From Achromobacter sp. Marseille-Q4962 (GTDB lineage: Bacteria; Pseudomonadota; Gammaproteobacteria; Burkholderiales; Burkholderiaceae_B): a stretch of 64,000 bases of DNA. Numbering within the stretch: the stretch's first letter is position 1; every line of letters starts with the position of its first letter. Where the stretch lies: positions 1 to 64,000 of the forward strand of contig NZ_CALSFU010000021.1 in assembly GCF_943737005.1 (NCBI RefSeq), read 5' to 3'. Position numbers and translations under genes: made by a program. The notes beneath the pieces are model-generated. The model was given only the letters and a program-made list of their open reading frames with translations, was not told the DNA's origin and searched no databases. Positions 19,791 through 29,093 of this stretch are shown here, in pieces.

Positions 19791-21158
19791 CTACAGATAT
19801 TGCGGAACCACACACGACTTGTGTTCGATGTGGTGCGCGAATTCGTCGCGATAGTGCTTGATAAAACCGCGGACGGGCATGGCGGCGGCATCGCCGAGGG
19901 CGCAGATGGTGCGGCCCATGATGTTGCTGGCGACGTTGTCCAGCAGGTCCAGGTCCTCGGGACGGCCCTGGCCGTGCTCGATGCGATGGACCATGCGGTA
20001 CAGCCAGCCCGTGCCTTCGCGGCACGGCGTGCACTGGCCGCAGCTTTCCTCGAAATAGAAGTACGACAGGCGCAGCAGCGACTTCACCATGCAGCGCGTC
20101 TCGTCCATGACGATGACGGCGCCCGAACCCAGCATCGACCCCGCCTTGGCGATGGAGTCGTAGTCCATGGTGCAGTCCATCATGATGTCGGCTGGCAGCA
20201 CCGGGGCGCTCGAACCGCCGGGGATCACGGCCTTGAGCTTGCGCCCGCCGCGCATGCCGCCCGCCAGCTCCAGCAGCTTGGAGAACGGCGTGCCCATCGG
20301 GATTTCGTAGTTGCCCGGGCGCTCGACGTCGCCCGACACGGAGAACAGCTTGGTGCCGCCGTTGTTGGGCTTGCCGACCTCGAGGTAGGCCTGGCCGCCG
20401 TTGCGGATGATCCAGGGCACCGCCGCGAAGGTCTCGGTGTTGTTGATGGTGGTGGGCTTGCCGTACAGGCCGAAGCTCGCCGGGAACGGCGGCTTGAAGC
20501 GCGGCTGGCCCTTCTTGCCTTCCAGCGATTCGAGCAGCGCGGTTTCCTCGCCGCAGATGTAGGCGCCGTAGCCGTGGAAGGCATGGAGCTGGAAGCTGAA
20601 GTCCGAGCCGAACAGCTTGTCGCCCAGGAAGCCCGCGGCGCGCGCTTCCTCGAGCGCTTCCTCGAAGCGCTCATACACTTCGAAGATCTCGCCGTGGATG
20701 TAGTTATAGCCGACGCTGATGCCCATGGCGTAGGCGGCGATGGCCATGCCCTCGATCACGATGTGCGGGTTGAAGCGCAGGATGTCGCGATCCTTGAAGG
20801 TGCCGGGCTCGCCCTCGTCGGAGTTGCACACCAGGTATTTCTGGCCGGGGAACGCGCGCGGCATGAAGCTCCACTTCAGGCCGGTGGGAAAGCCCGCGCC
20901 GCCGCGGCCGCGCAGGCCGGAAGCCTTGACCTCGGCGATCACGTCCTCGGGCTTCATGCCCGTGGTGAGGATCTTCTTCAGGGCCTCGTAGCCGCCGCGC
21001 TTGACGTAGTCGGCCAGGCGCCAGTTGCTGCCGTCCACGCCCGCCATGATCTGCGGCGAGATGTGGCGGCCATGCAGGCACATGGAGTTGGACAGGTCGT
21101 TCAGGGGGTTGGGATCCAGCCCCTGCGAAAGCTGCTTGTAGATATCGGGCGCGTTCAT
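19791..21158 (-). CDS. nuoF: NADH-quinone oxidoreductase subunit F
   Basis: NADH-oxidising subunit holding FMN and cluster N3. 455 residues. The nucleotide/flavin site [16 protein letters not shown] and the N3 ligands [15 protein letters not shown] plus the later [13 protein letters not shown] are intact. The ATG at 21158 overlaps the nuoE stop by four bases (ATGA); longer in-frame starts inside nuoE are not needed. Confidence 0.98.
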   Translation of the reverse strand: MNAPDIYKQLSQGLDPNPLNDLSNSMCLHGRHISPQIMAGVDGSNWRLADYVKRGGYEALKKILTTGMKPEDVIAEVKASGLRGRGGAGFPTGLKWSFMPRAFPGQKYLVCNSDEGEPGTFKDRDILRFNPHIVIEGMAIAAYAMGISVGYNYIHGEIFEVYERFEEALEEARAAGFLGDKLFGSDFSFQLHAFHGYGAYICGEETALLESLEGKKGQPRFKPPFPASFGLYGKPTTINNTETFAAVPWIIRNGGQAYLEVGKPNNGGTKLFSVSGDVERPGNYEIPMGTPFSKLLELAGGMRGGRKLKAVIPGGSSAPVLPADIMMDCTMDYDSIAKAGSMLGSGAVIVMDETRCMVKSLLRLSYFYFEESCGQCTPCREGTGWLYRMVHRIEHGQGRPEDLDLLDNVASNIMGRTICALGDAAAMPVRGFIKHYRDEFAHHIEHKSCVVPQYL

Positions 21159-21649
21159 GCCGACTCTCCTTGCGCCTTGAGGGTCGCGACCAGCGCGTCG
21201 AGCTTCTCTTCCGTCATGCGCACGCACATATGCTTGTTGTTCACGATGACCACCGGCGCATCGCCGCAGGCGCCCATGCACTCGCCCTCGATCAGCGTGA
21301 ACTGGCCGTCGGCCGTGGTTTCACGGTAGTCGACGCCCAGCTTGCGCTTGAGGTAGTCGCCGGCACGTTCGCCGTCGCGCAAGGCACAGGGCAGGTTGGT
21401 GCAGACGGCGATCTTGTTCTTGCCGACGGGCTTGACGTCGAACATGTTGTAGAACGTGGCGACTTCCTGCACCGCGATGGGCGGAACGCCGATGTAGTTG
21501 GCCACGTCTTCGATGATGTCGGTGGCCAGCCAGCCCTTTTCTTCTTGGGCGATGGCCAGCGCGGCCATGATGGCGGACTGCCGCTGGTCGGCCGGGAACT
21601 TCGCGAGTTCCCGGTCGATTTTCTGGTAGGCCTGTTCGGAAAGCAGCAT
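21155..21649 (-). CDS. nuoE: NADH-quinone oxidoreductase subunit E
   Basis: Thioredoxin-like 2Fe-2S subunit carrying cluster N1a. 164 residues. The four ligands are seen in CTNLPCALR and [10 protein letters not shown]. The ATG at 21649 gives the family N-terminus ([15 protein letters not shown]). It lies 47 bp after nuoD and overlaps nuoF. Confidence 0.97.
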   Translation of the reverse strand: MLLSEQAYQKIDRELAKFPADQRQSAIMAALAIAQEEKGWLATDIIEDVANYIGVPPIAVQEVATFYNMFDVKPVGKNKIAVCTNLPCALRDGERAGDYLKRKLGVDYRETTADGQFTLIEGECMGACGDAPVVIVNNKHMCVRMTEEKLDALVATLKAQGESA

Positions 21650-21696
21650 AGTTTGAATCCGGGTTATGCGGGCGTGCTCGTGACTGTGCGTGCGGA

Positions 21697-22953
21697 TCAG
21701 CGGTCGATCTCGCCGAAAACGATGTCCTGCGTGCCGATGATGGTCACGGCGTCGGCGATCATGTGACCGCGCGACATTTCGTCCAGCGATTGCAGATGCG
21801 CGAAACCGGGTGCGCGGATCTTCAGGCGGTACGGCTTGTTGGCGCCGTCGGACACCAGGTAGATGCCGAATTCGCCCTTGGGATGCTCCACCGACGCGTA
21901 CGCTTCGCCGGGCGGCACGTGGAAACCTTCGGTGAAGAGCTTGAAGTGATGGATCAGCTCTTCCATGTTGGTCTTCATGGCGGTGCGCTTGGGCGGGGCC
22001 ACCTTGTGGTTTTCGATCATGACCGGGCCCGGGTTGTTGCGCAGCCATTCCACGCACTGGCGGATGATGCGGTTGCTCTGGCGCAGCTCGTTCACGCGCA
22101 CGAGGTAGCGGTCGTAGCAGTCGCCGTTCACGCCGACGGGAATGTCGAAGTCGAGCAGGTCGTAGACCTCGTAGGGCTGCGTCTTGCGCAGGTCCCAGGC
22201 CACGCCGGAGCCGCGCAGCATGGGGCCCGTGAAGCCCAGCGCCTTGGCGCGGTCGGGATCGACCACGCCGATGCCCACCAGGCGCTGCTTCCAGATGCGG
22301 TTGTCGGTGAGCAGGGTTTCGTACTCGTCGACGCAGGCCGGGAAACGGTTGGTGAAGTCTTCGATGAAGTCCAGCAGCGAGCCGGAGCGCGCGTCGTTCA
22401 TGGCGCGCACTTCCTTGTCGCCGCGGTACTTGCTGGTTTCGCCATACTGGGGCATGGCGTCCGGCAGGTCGCGGTACACGCCGCCGGGACGGTAGTAGGC
22501 CGCATGCATGCGCGCGCCCGACACCGCCTCGTAGCAGTCCATGAGGTCTTCGCGCTCGCGGAAGGCGTACAGGAACACCGCCATGGCGCCCACGTCCAGG
22601 GCGTGCGAGCCCAGGGACATCAGGTGGTTCAGGATGCGGGTGATCTCGTCGAACATCACGCGGATGTACTGCGCGCGCAGCGGCGGCTCGATGCCCAGCA
22701 GCTTCTCGATGGCCATGACGTAGGCGTGCTCGTTGCACATCATGGACACGTAGTCGAGGCGGTCCATGTAGGGCAGCGCCTGGATGTAGGTCTTGTGCTC
22801 GGCCAGTTTCTCGGTGGCGCGGTGCAGCAGGCCGATGTGCGGGTCGGCGCGCTGGATGACTTCGCCGTCCAGTTCGAGCACGAGGCGCAGCACGCCGTGC
22901 GCGGCCGGGTGCTGCGGACCGAAGTTGAGCGTGTAGTTCTTGATTTCTGCCAT
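21697..22953 (-). CDS. nuoD: NADH-quinone oxidoreductase subunit D
   Basis: Forms the quinone-binding pocket with NuoB; related to the large subunit of NiFe hydrogenases but without metal ligands. 418 residues. Signature segments are [33 protein letters not shown] and [12 protein letters not shown], and the C-terminus DIVFGEIDR is intact. It is separate from nuoC (3-bp gap), unlike the fused nuoCD of E. coli. Confidence 0.98.
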   Translation of the reverse strand: MAEIKNYTLNFGPQHPAAHGVLRLVLELDGEVIQRADPHIGLLHRATEKLAEHKTYIQALPYMDRLDYVSMMCNEHAYVMAIEKLLGIEPPLRAQYIRVMFDEITRILNHLMSLGSHALDVGAMAVFLYAFREREDLMDCYEAVSGARMHAAYYRPGGVYRDLPDAMPQYGETSKYRGDKEVRAMNDARSGSLLDFIEDFTNRFPACVDEYETLLTDNRIWKQRLVGIGVVDPDRAKALGFTGPMLRGSGVAWDLRKTQPYEVYDLLDFDIPVGVNGDCYDRYLVRVNELRQSNRIIRQCVEWLRNNPGPVMIENHKVAPPKRTAMKTNMEELIHHFKLFTEGFHVPPGEAYASVEHPKGEFGIYLVSDGANKPYRLKIRAPGFAHLQSLDEMSRGHMIADAVTIIGTQDIVFGEIDR

Positions 22954-22956
22954 GAT

Positions 22957-23583
22957 TTAACGCCCCATGCCGTAGGTGTCTTCGCGGACCACGCGCGGGG
23001 TGATCTCGCGCGGATCGATGGTGACCGGCTGGTAGATGACGCGCTTCTGCTCGGGGTCGTAGCGCATTTCGACGGTGCCCGACAGCGGGAAGTCCTTGCG
23101 GAAGGGATGGCCGATGAAGCCGTAGTCGGTGAGGATGCGGCGCAGGTCGGGATGCCCCTCGAAGACGATGCCGTACAGGTCGAAGGCCTCGCGCTCGAAC
23201 CAGCCCACCGAAGGCCAGCATTCGATCAGGGAAGCGACCATGGGGAATTCGTCATCCGGCGCCCAGGTGCGCACGCGCAGGCGCCAGTTGTTGGAAATGG
23301 ACAGCAGGTGCACGACCACCGCGAAACGCGAACGGTGCACCTTGGCGCCCGTCTGGTCGGCGAATTCGCGCGTGCCGTTGCCCCAGGTGAGGTAGTCGAC
23401 GCCGCAGAGGTCGATACAGGTTTCAAAGCGCAGCCCGGTCTCGGTGCGCAGCTTGGTGCAGACGGAGAACCACTGTTCGGCGGGCACTTCGAGCGTCAGC
23501 TCGCCCAGCGCCTCGGTCAGCGCGATGTCCGCGCCGAGGGTGGTCTGCAAATTGGTTTTCAGGGTTTCGAGCCTGGTCATCAT
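22957..23583 (-). CDS. nuoC: NADH-quinone oxidoreductase subunit C
   Basis: 30-kDa-type peripheral subunit of complex I. 208 residues. The conserved block ERAFDLYGI is seen as [20 protein letters not shown], followed by [19 protein letters not shown]. Unfused to nuoD. The start is the MM pair at 23583/23580. An 82-bp gap separates it from nuoB. Confidence 0.97.
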   Translation of the reverse strand: MMTRLETLKTNLQTTLGADIALTEALGELTLEVPAEQWFSVCTKLRTETGLRFETCIDLCGVDYLTWGNGTREFADQTGAKVHRSRFAVVVHLLSISNNWRLRVRTWAPDDEFPMVASLIECWPSVGWFEREAFDLYGIVFEGHPDLRRILTDYGFIGHPFRKDFPLSGTVEMRYDPEQKRVIYQPVTIDPREITPRVVREDTYGMGR

Positions 23584-23665
23584 CTTGTACGCTTAGGTGA
23601 ACCGATACGCTGTCCGTCGGGACGGGCGGAGGCCGCGGGGCCTGGCGCCGCCCTGCCCCGCGGGA

Positions 23666-24142
23666 TCAGCGGGCAATCGTGTTGGTCAGACGGATCTTGT
23701 TCTGCATCTGCAGCAATCCGTAGACCAGCGCCTCGGCCGTGGGCGGGCAGCCCGGCACGTAGACGTCTACCGGTACGATGCGATCGCAGCCGCGGACCAC
23801 CGAATACGAGTAGTGGTAGTAACCGCCGCCGTTGGCACAGGAGCCCATGGAAACCACCCAGCGCGGCTCGGGCATCTGGTCGTAGACCTTGCGCAGCGCC
23901 GGCGCCATCTTGTTGCACAGCGTGCCCGCCACGATCATGAGATCGGACTGGCGCGGACTGGGACGGAAAATGATGCCGAACTGGTCCAGGTCGTAGCGGG
24001 CCGCGCCCGCGTGCATCATCTCGACCGCGCAACAGGCCAGGCCGAAGGTCATCGGCCACATGGAGCCGGTCTTCGCCCAGTTCAGGAACTTGTCCGCGCT
24101 GGTGGTGATGAACCCTTGCTTGAGAATGCCGTCTATAGCCAT
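23666..24142 (-). CDS. nuoB: NADH-quinone oxidoreductase subunit B
   Basis: Carries the terminal cluster N2 that reduces quinone. 158 residues. N2 ligands are the tandem cysteines of [10 protein letters not shown] and the later cysteines of [11 protein letters not shown] and [11 protein letters not shown]. It lies 39 bp after nuoA. Confidence 0.98.
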   Translation of the reverse strand: MAIDGILKQGFITTSADKFLNWAKTGSMWPMTFGLACCAVEMMHAGAARYDLDQFGIIFRPSPRQSDLMIVAGTLCNKMAPALRKVYDQMPEPRWVVSMGSCANGGGYYHYSYSVVRGCDRIVPVDVYVPGCPPTAEALVYGLLQMQNKIRLTNTIAR

Positions 24143-24181
24143 ATTCGTCTCTGATAGCGTGCGGAGGATGAGCCTGCGGGC

Positions 24182-24541
24182 TCACTCCCAATCCAGCGCG
24201 CCCTTTTTCCATTCGTAGATGAAGCCGACGGTAAGCACGGCGAGGAACACCATGACCGTCCAGAAACCGACGAGCCCGACCGTGCCGTGGGCGATGGCCC
24301 AGGGGAACAGGAACGCGATTTCCAAGTCGAAAAGAATGAACAGAATCGCCACCAGGTAGTAGCGCACGTCAAACTTCATGCGCGCGTCTTCGAAAGCCTC
24401 GAAGCCGCATTCATAGGGGGAAAGCTTCTCGGCGTAAGGACGCCGCGGGCCAAGCAGGGACCCAGCCGTCAGGAGCGCGAACCCGATGAGGGTGGCCACT
24501 ACGATAAACAGCAGGACGGGAAAATACTGTTGCAGGTTCAT
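24182..24541 (-). CDS. nuoA: NADH-quinone oxidoreductase subunit A
   Basis: First gene of the complex I operon. 119-residue membrane subunit with three helices and the conserved loop [20 protein letters not shown]. The C-terminal helix includes [11 protein letters not shown]. The start at 24541 lies 32 bp downstream of an extended -10 promoter element. Confidence 0.97.
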   Translation of the reverse strand: MNLQQYFPVLLFIVVATLIGFALLTAGSLLGPRRPYAEKLSPYECGFEAFEDARMKFDVRYYLVAILFILFDLEIAFLFPWAIAHGTVGLVGFWTVMVFLAVLTVGFIYEWKKGALDWE

Positions 24542-24572
24542 TCAGGCGTCCGTCAAATGCGCAAACCTTTGG

Positions 24573-24608
24573 ATTGTAGCATTCACGTGGTTACTTCTGG
24601 CTGAACTC
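24573..24608 (-). promoter_or_regulatory. Probable promoter of the nuo operon
   Basis: On the minus strand the extended -10 TGCTACAAT (24581 to 24573) lies 32 bp ahead of the nuoA start; no good -35 is visible at 17 bp. The TGn motif may compensate for that. This is the only sigma70-like element I see between nuoA and the porin terminator. Confidence 0.55.
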
Positions 24609-24794
24609 TGACGCGCAAACAGCGGGTGAAAGACTGCATTCCTCAGGCGAAACAATCCGCTTTATCGGACCTCTTTCCACCCCTGCGCGCGCCGCATCCA
24701 GCCCCCATGCCCCCGCATGGGCGGACCCGCGATCCGGCTCGCGACACTTCTATTATCGCGCACCCCGGCAACGCGCTTTTCCGACGCCGGACAG

Positions 24795-24822
24795 AATGCA
24801 AAAAGCCACCCCGGAGGGTGGC
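24795..24822 (-). terminator. Rho-independent terminator of the porin gene
   Basis: Perfect stem GCCACCC / GGGTGGC with loop CGGA. On the minus strand it is followed by TTTTTGCATT. It lies about 70 bp after the porin stop and isolates it from the nuo promoter downstream. Confidence 0.85.
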
Positions 24823-24830
24823 TTCATATG

Positions 24831-24848
24831 AACGGGCCGAAGCCCGTT
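24831..24848. repeat. Short inverted repeat between porin stop and its terminator
   Basis: AACGGGC and GCCCGTT separated by CGAA, a perfect 7-bp stem in the porin 3' untranslated region. It has no T run, so it may stabilise the mRNA end rather than terminate. Confidence 0.6.
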
Positions 24849-24890
24849 CATGCACTACGAATCGAGGCAGGACTTGCGCCCTGCTTTCGA

Positions 24891-26024
24891 TTAGAAGCGG
24901 TGACGCAGGCCGACGCCGACGGCGGTCGCCTTGACGCCATCGTTGAAGGCGTAGTTCTTCGAGTACGAACCGTAGGCGTACAGGTTGGTACGCTTGGACA
25001 GGTCGTAGGTGTAGCCCAGCGAGTACACGTTCATCGTGGAATCGTCGCCCGTCAGCTTGTCGTTCGACGGATCAACGCGCTGCCACGAACCGAACAGGCT
25101 CGAAGCACCGCCGATCGGGGCCGACAGACCCAGCATGTACGAGTTGGCCTTGAAGCCATCGGCGAACGCGTTGTTGGTGAAGCCCAGATCGTTGCCGTTG
25201 GCCAGCGTGCCCGAGGCACCAGCCGGGTTCGACGTGGCGAACCAGCCGTCGGTCGTGCGAGCGTAGGCCAGAGCCAGCTTCACGACTTCGAAGTCGTAGC
25301 TACCGCCGATCATGTACGAACGCGGGGTAGCGTCAACTTCCCCTTGGAGCTGCTTGTTCGAAGCCTTCAACTGGTCGTAGGACAGAGCCACGTTCAGCGG
25401 GCCATTGACGTAACGCAGGCCGGTCGTGATGGCGCGGACGTTGTCGGCGGTGCGGAAGCCCGAACGACGAGCGTCGCTGTTGCGATCATCAGCGCTGAAC
25501 GAGTAGCCGACGCCGAACTGGAAGCCGCTGAACGACGGGGTTTGGTACATGACCATGTTGTCGTAGCGAGCGGTGTTGGCAGCGCTCATGCCGGTGCCGA
25601 TGTTGGCGACGTTGAAGCCGGCGCCGAACGGGTCGATCGAACCGAAGTACTTCGAGGCGATGTTGGTTTGGCGACCGAAGTCCAGTTGGCCCCAGCTGTC
25701 GCTGGCCAGACCGACGGTGGCTTGGCGACCAAACAGACGGCCATCCTGAGCGGAGTTACCGTTGCCCGAATTGAAGCCCGATTCCAGTTGGAAAACAGCG
25801 CGCAGGCCGTCACCCAGATCTTCCGAACCACGCAGGCCCCAACGCGAACCGTTCTGAACGCCGTTGATCATGCCGATACGGCTGCCGTTCCGGTCGCCAG
25901 CACCGCTGATCTTGTTGTAGCCGATACCCGTGTCGATGATGCCGTACAGGGTGACAGACGTTTCTGCCTGGGCGACACCGGCGAAACCGGCGAGCAGGGC
26001 GGCAGCGAGCAGAGTCTTTTTCAT
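24891..26024 (-). CDS. General outer-membrane porin (Gram-negative porin_4 type)
   Basis: Trimeric diffusion porin of the betaproteobacterial type. 377 residues: signal peptide MKKTLLAAALLAGFAGVAQA, mature start ETSVTLYGIIDTGIGYN, and a 16-strand barrel with GSRWGLRGSEDLGDGLRAVF and RQATVGLASDSWGQLDFGRQ. It ends in the assembly signal Phe (VGLRHRF). A strong ribosome-binding site GGAG lies 9-12 bp before the ATG. In B. pertussis the porin beside nuoA is BP0840 (from memory). Codon use is more biased than in neighbouring genes, consistent with high expression. Confidence 0.95.
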   Translation of the reverse strand: MKKTLLAAALLAGFAGVAQAETSVTLYGIIDTGIGYNKISGAGDRNGSRIGMINGVQNGSRWGLRGSEDLGDGLRAVFQLESGFNSGNGNSAQDGRLFGRQATVGLASDSWGQLDFGRQTNIASKYFGSIDPFGAGFNVANIGTGMSAANTARYDNMVMYQTPSFSGFQFGVGYSFSADDRNSDARRSGFRTADNVRAITTGLRYVNGPLNVALSYDQLKASNKQLQGEVDATPRSYMIGGSYDFEVVKLALAYARTTDGWFATSNPAGASGTLANGNDLGFTNNAFADGFKANSYMLGLSAPIGGASSLFGSWQRVDPSNDKLTGDDSTMNVYSLGYTYDLSKRTNLYAYGSYSKNYAFNDGVKATAVGVGLRHRF

Positions 26025-26409
26025 TTAAGAAATCTCCGTTGATTTGAGTGACAAGAGCAGCAATGCAGCGAACCGGCCTGCCGCCCCCCTAACTCCGCGA
26101 AGGGAAGTTGACGCTATTGCATCAAAAATCAGGGGGACTGGCTATGCCCGACGCCAGAAAAGTGCAGGTTTGCGACAGCCATGTTGGGAAGATGCAACAC
26201 CTCGCACAGGCGTTTTCGATGGGCATTGGGAGTAACCCTCGAGTTTTGCGCCGGCCCGTATTCATGCGATTCCCAGCCCCGACCCCAATTGTTGGAAGCG
26301 AATCGCGGCGAGGTTTGGACGTATTTTAGGGACACTTTCGGGCGGTTTGGCCATCCTTTGCCGCCGGCCGGGCGCAGCGTTTCATTGCGAGCCGGTTTCA
26401 CGTATATTG
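26025..26409. other. Intergenic region with the porin promoter, no gene seen
   Basis: About 385 bp of lower-GC sequence between the divergent porin and TetR genes. It must hold the porin promoter, but I could not fix a convincing -35/-10 pair. Open frames here are short or continue into the TetR gene in the wrong frame. No tRNA or small-RNA hairpin with a T run was recognised. Confidence 0.5.
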
Positions 26410-26422
26410 ATAACATCGTTAT
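26410..26422. promoter_or_regulatory. Palindromic candidate operator before the TetR gene
   Basis: ATAACATCGTTAT is a perfect 5+5 palindrome with a 3-bp centre, flanked by TTG and TTCAA. It ends 17 bp before the TetR start codon. Position and shape suit an autoregulatory TetR-family site; this is inference. Confidence 0.45.
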
Positions 26423-26439
26423 TTCAAAAGAACATCGCA

Positions 26440-27081
26440 ATGAATCCACCCGCCAAGACTTCCAGGAGGCTGTCTCCGGAGGCGCGCGGCCAGCGGCAGG
26501 CGCAGTTGCAGGCCCTGCGCCGGCAGCTCGTGCTGGACGCGGCCCAGCGGGTGTTCGAGCGCGAGGGTCTGGAGAAGACCACGGTGCGGGCCATCGCGCA
26601 CGAGGCGGGCTGCACCACGGGCGCCATTTACCCATGGTTCGAGGGCAAGGAGGCCATTTACGGCGCTCTGCTCGAAGACTCGCTCAATCGCCTGCATGGC
26701 GCGCTGGCGGCGGCGCTGGCCGCCAGCGCGCCCGCGGATGCGGCGCGCAGTGTCATTCAGGCGTTCTTCCAGTACTACGCGGCGCGCCAGGGCGAGTTCT
26801 CCCTGGGGCTCTACCTGTTCCAGGGAACCGGCCCGCGCGGGCTGGGCCGCGAGGCGGACGCGCGCCTGAACGCGCTGCTGCTGGCCTGCGTGGATGCGCT
26901 GGGCGAGGCCCTGGTCCGCACCCGGCCCGGCCTGGCCCCGGCGCGCGAAACCACGCAAATGAATGTTTTCACCTACCTGATGGGCCTGCTGCTGCTCCTG
27001 CATACCCGGCGGCTGAAATCGCTGGGCCAGCGGGCGGAGCCGCTGCTGGACCAGTATTGCCTCGCCCTGGAGCGCCCATGA
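26440..27081 (+). CDS. TetR-family transcriptional regulator
   Basis: 213-residue repressor-type protein. The N-terminal helix-turn-helix is clear (VLDAAQRVFEREGLEKTTVR, then AGCTTGAIYPWFEGKEAIYG). The C-terminal ligand domain has no recognisable specificity. The ATG at 26440 follows a short basic N-terminus. Its TGA overlaps the start of the downstream thioesterase-like gene (ATGA), so the two form a unit, and the regulator probably responds to an acyl-CoA or similar hydrophobic ligand (inference). Confidence 0.88.
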   Translation: MNPPAKTSRRLSPEARGQRQAQLQALRRQLVLDAAQRVFEREGLEKTTVRAIAHEAGCTTGAIYPWFEGKEAIYGALLEDSLNRLHGALAAALAASAPADAARSVIQAFFQYYAARQGEFSLGLYLFQGTGPRGLGREADARLNALLLACVDALGEALVRTRPGLAPARETTQMNVFTYLMGLLLLLHTRRLKSLGQRAEPLLDQYCLALERP

Positions 27082-27515
27082 CGCCGACACCTGTCGCGGA
27101 GGCGGAAGCCCCGCTCATCAGCCTTGCCGATTTCCAATCCCTGCTGGCGACCCAGCATCCGTTTTCGCTCGTGCTGGGCATCGAAGTGCTGTACGTGGGC
27201 CGGGGCGCCGCCCGGGCCGTGCTGCCCGCGCGCGACACCCACCAGCGCCTGGGCGGCATCGTGGCGGGCCCCATGCTGATGGGCCTGGCCGACCTGGCGC
27301 TGTACGCGGCCGTGGTGGGCGCCACGGGGCAGCCCCAGGCGGTCACGGCCAGCCTCACCGTCAATTTCATGCGCAAAGGCGTGGGGACCATTCTTGCCGA
27401 TGCCCGCATCCTGAAGACGGGGCGGCTCTGCACGGGCGAAGTCACGCTCACGGCCGAGGGTTCCGACGAGCCCGTGGCGCACGCCGTGAGCACCTGGTCG
27501 GTGCCGCGCGCCTGA
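27078..27515 (+). CDS. PaaI-type hotdog-fold thioesterase
   Basis: Predicted acyl-CoA thioesterase of 145 residues. The hotdog core is seen in HQRLGGIVAGPMLMGLADLALYAAV, followed by AVTASLTVNFMRKGVGTILADARILKTGR, as in PaaI/YbgC-like proteins. In the usual HGG motif of PaaI the position reads LGGIVAGP, so the exact catalytic set is uncertain. It is translationally coupled to the TetR gene. The substrate is unknown. Confidence 0.8.
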   Translation: MTPTPVAEAEAPLISLADFQSLLATQHPFSLVLGIEVLYVGRGAARAVLPARDTHQRLGGIVAGPMLMGLADLALYAAVVGATGQPQAVTASLTVNFMRKGVGTILADARILKTGRLCTGEVTLTAEGSDEPVAHAVSTWSVPRA

Positions 27516-27518
27516 TCC

Positions 27519-28247
27519 TCAGCGGATGGCGGCGGCGCACAGCGCCAGCCATGCCAGGCTGACGGCCAGGCCGGCCGCCACGTCGCTGGCGAAATGCACG
27601 TGAAGCAGCACCCGGCTCAGCCCGATGGCGCACACCAGCGCGGCCGTTGCCGCCAGGCTGGGCATGCGCCAGGAAGGCGGCGCGAGCCGCCAGGCCAGGC
27701 AGCAGGCCGCGCCATAGACCGCCATGGCGCCCGACGCGTGGCCGCTGGGAAAGCTCCAGCCCGACACCGTCGCGTAGTCGTGCGTGAAGTCGGGCCGGAT
27801 GCGGGCGAAGCCGTGCTTGAGCAGCCAGTTCAGGATGCCGCCGCCCGCCGTGGCCGCGACGCAGAACAGCGCGAGCCGCCCCCGCCCGGCATAGAGCAGG
27901 CCCAGCACCATGCACACGCTCAGCGCGATGAGGAAATTGCGGTCGCCCAGCGCGGTGAACCAGGAAAGCGCCCATAGCAGCGGGGCCGGCATGGCCGCGC
28001 CGAGCGCGTCGGCCAGCGCATCGTCGAACCGGACCACGCGCCCCGGCGTGGCCACCGCCGCGGCCAGCAGCGCGAACATGGCGAGCAGCAGGCACAACCC
28101 GGCCGCCCGGGCGCGCCTGCGGCCGGGCGGCGAAAGACGGCTGGCGGCCTTGGCGACGGCCACCGCCGCCAGGGCCGCCAATGCCGGCAGCACGATGAAG
28201 ACCGCCAGGGCGTGGGCGGCGATCCATGCGGCGCTGGCTTGCGTCAT
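27519..28247 (-). CDS. PAP2-superfamily membrane phosphatase
   Basis: Integral membrane lipid-phosphate phosphatase of 242 residues with about six helices. The three PAP2 motifs are intact: KHGFARIRPDF, the central PSGHA and SRVLLHVHFASD with the catalytic His and Asp. Likely substrates are phosphatidic acid or undecaprenyl pyrophosphate. The ATG at 28247 is used; a GTG at 28262 adds five residues. It lies 21 bp after a metallophosphoesterase and downstream of a diacylglycerol-kinase-like gene, an enzyme set that fits membrane-lipid phosphate turnover. Confidence 0.87.
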   Translation of the reverse strand: MTQASAAWIAAHALAVFIVLPALAALAAVAVAKAASRLSPPGRRRARAAGLCLLLAMFALLAAAVATPGRVVRFDDALADALGAAMPAPLLWALSWFTALGDRNFLIALSVCMVLGLLYAGRGRLALFCVAATAGGGILNWLLKHGFARIRPDFTHDYATVSGWSFPSGHASGAMAVYGAACCLAWRLAPPSWRMPSLAATAALVCAIGLSRVLLHVHFASDVAAGLAVSLAWLALCAAAIR

Positions 28248-28268
28248 GGCGGCATCCGGCACGGGCGG

Positions 28269-29093
28269 TCAGGCGGCCGCGCCGGGCGCCGGCGGCTCGC
28301 CGCCCACGCGCGTCGTGTGGACCAGGGCGAAGGCATGGGCCGCATCGGAATAATCCCAACGCTCCACGCGGCATGCGCGCCGCCCGCCCTGCTCCGCTTC
28401 ATGGACGATGAGGTTCAGCGAATTGGGCACCCTGCCCCGCACGCGCCGCGAGCAGGCGGTGCCGGCCTGCGCCATCCAGGGGCCGCCCGGCCCCGTGGCG
28501 GCGCTGGCCGGCAGCACGTAGGGCAGATGGATGTGTCCGCCCAGCACCAGGTCCAGCCCTGCCTGCGCCCAGGCGGCCAGCGCGCGCTCGCGGTTGATGA
28601 GCAGGTTGGCCAGATCGGATTCTTCCTTGGCCCGCACGGGATGGTGCGCCACCACCACGCGCAACTGCCCGGGCCTGGCCTGGCGCAGGCGCTGCGCCAC
28701 GCGGCCGATCTGGGCGTCGGAGATTTCGCCGTCCTTGCGGCGGCGCGGCCGCGTGGTGTTCACGCCTATGGCCAGCAGGCCGGGCGTTTCGAACACAGGT
28801 TCGAGCGCCGCGCCCAGCGCGCGCCGGTAGTTGCCATAGGGATCGAGCACCCGCGCAAAGAGATTGAAGAGCGGAATGTCGTGGTTGCCCGGCACCGCCA
28901 GCACCGGCAGCGACAACCGCTGCACGAACTTCCGGGCGGCGGCGAACTGGCCGCGGCGGGCGCGCTGGGTGATGTCGCCGCTCAGGACGACAAGATCGGG
29001 CTCGATGGCGCGCGCCACGTCGAGCACCGCTTCCACCACGGGCTTGCGCTCGGTGCCGAAATGCGTGTCGGACAGGTGGAGAATGCGCGTCAT
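28269..29093 (-). CDS. Calcineurin-like metallophosphoesterase
   Basis: Cytosolic dinuclear-metal phosphoesterase of 274 residues. All metal-binding motifs are present in order: LSDTHFG, LSGDIT, VPGNHDIPLFN, VAHHP and GGHIHLPY. The overall layout resembles CpdA/Icc and related UDP-diacylglucosamine-type enzymes, but specificity cannot be assigned. The start overlaps the stop of the kinase gene upstream (ATGA). Confidence 0.88.
   Translation of the reverse strand: MTRILHLSDTHFGTERKPVVEAVLDVARAIEPDLVVLSGDITQRARRGQFAAARKFVQRLSLPVLAVPGNHDIPLFNLFARVLDPYGNYRRALGAALEPVFETPGLLAIGVNTTRPRRRKDGEISDAQIGRVAQRLRQARPGQLRVVVAHHPVRAKEESDLANLLINRERALAAWAQAGLDLVLGGHIHLPYVLPASAATGPGGPWMAQAGTACSRRVRGRVPNSLNLIVHEAEQGGRRACRVERWDYSDAAHAFALVHTTRVGGEPPAPGAAA

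Noticed and set aside
26025-26409. Possible small RNA gene upstream of the porin
   Set aside because: No hairpin with a T run and no convincing promoter facing it were found.
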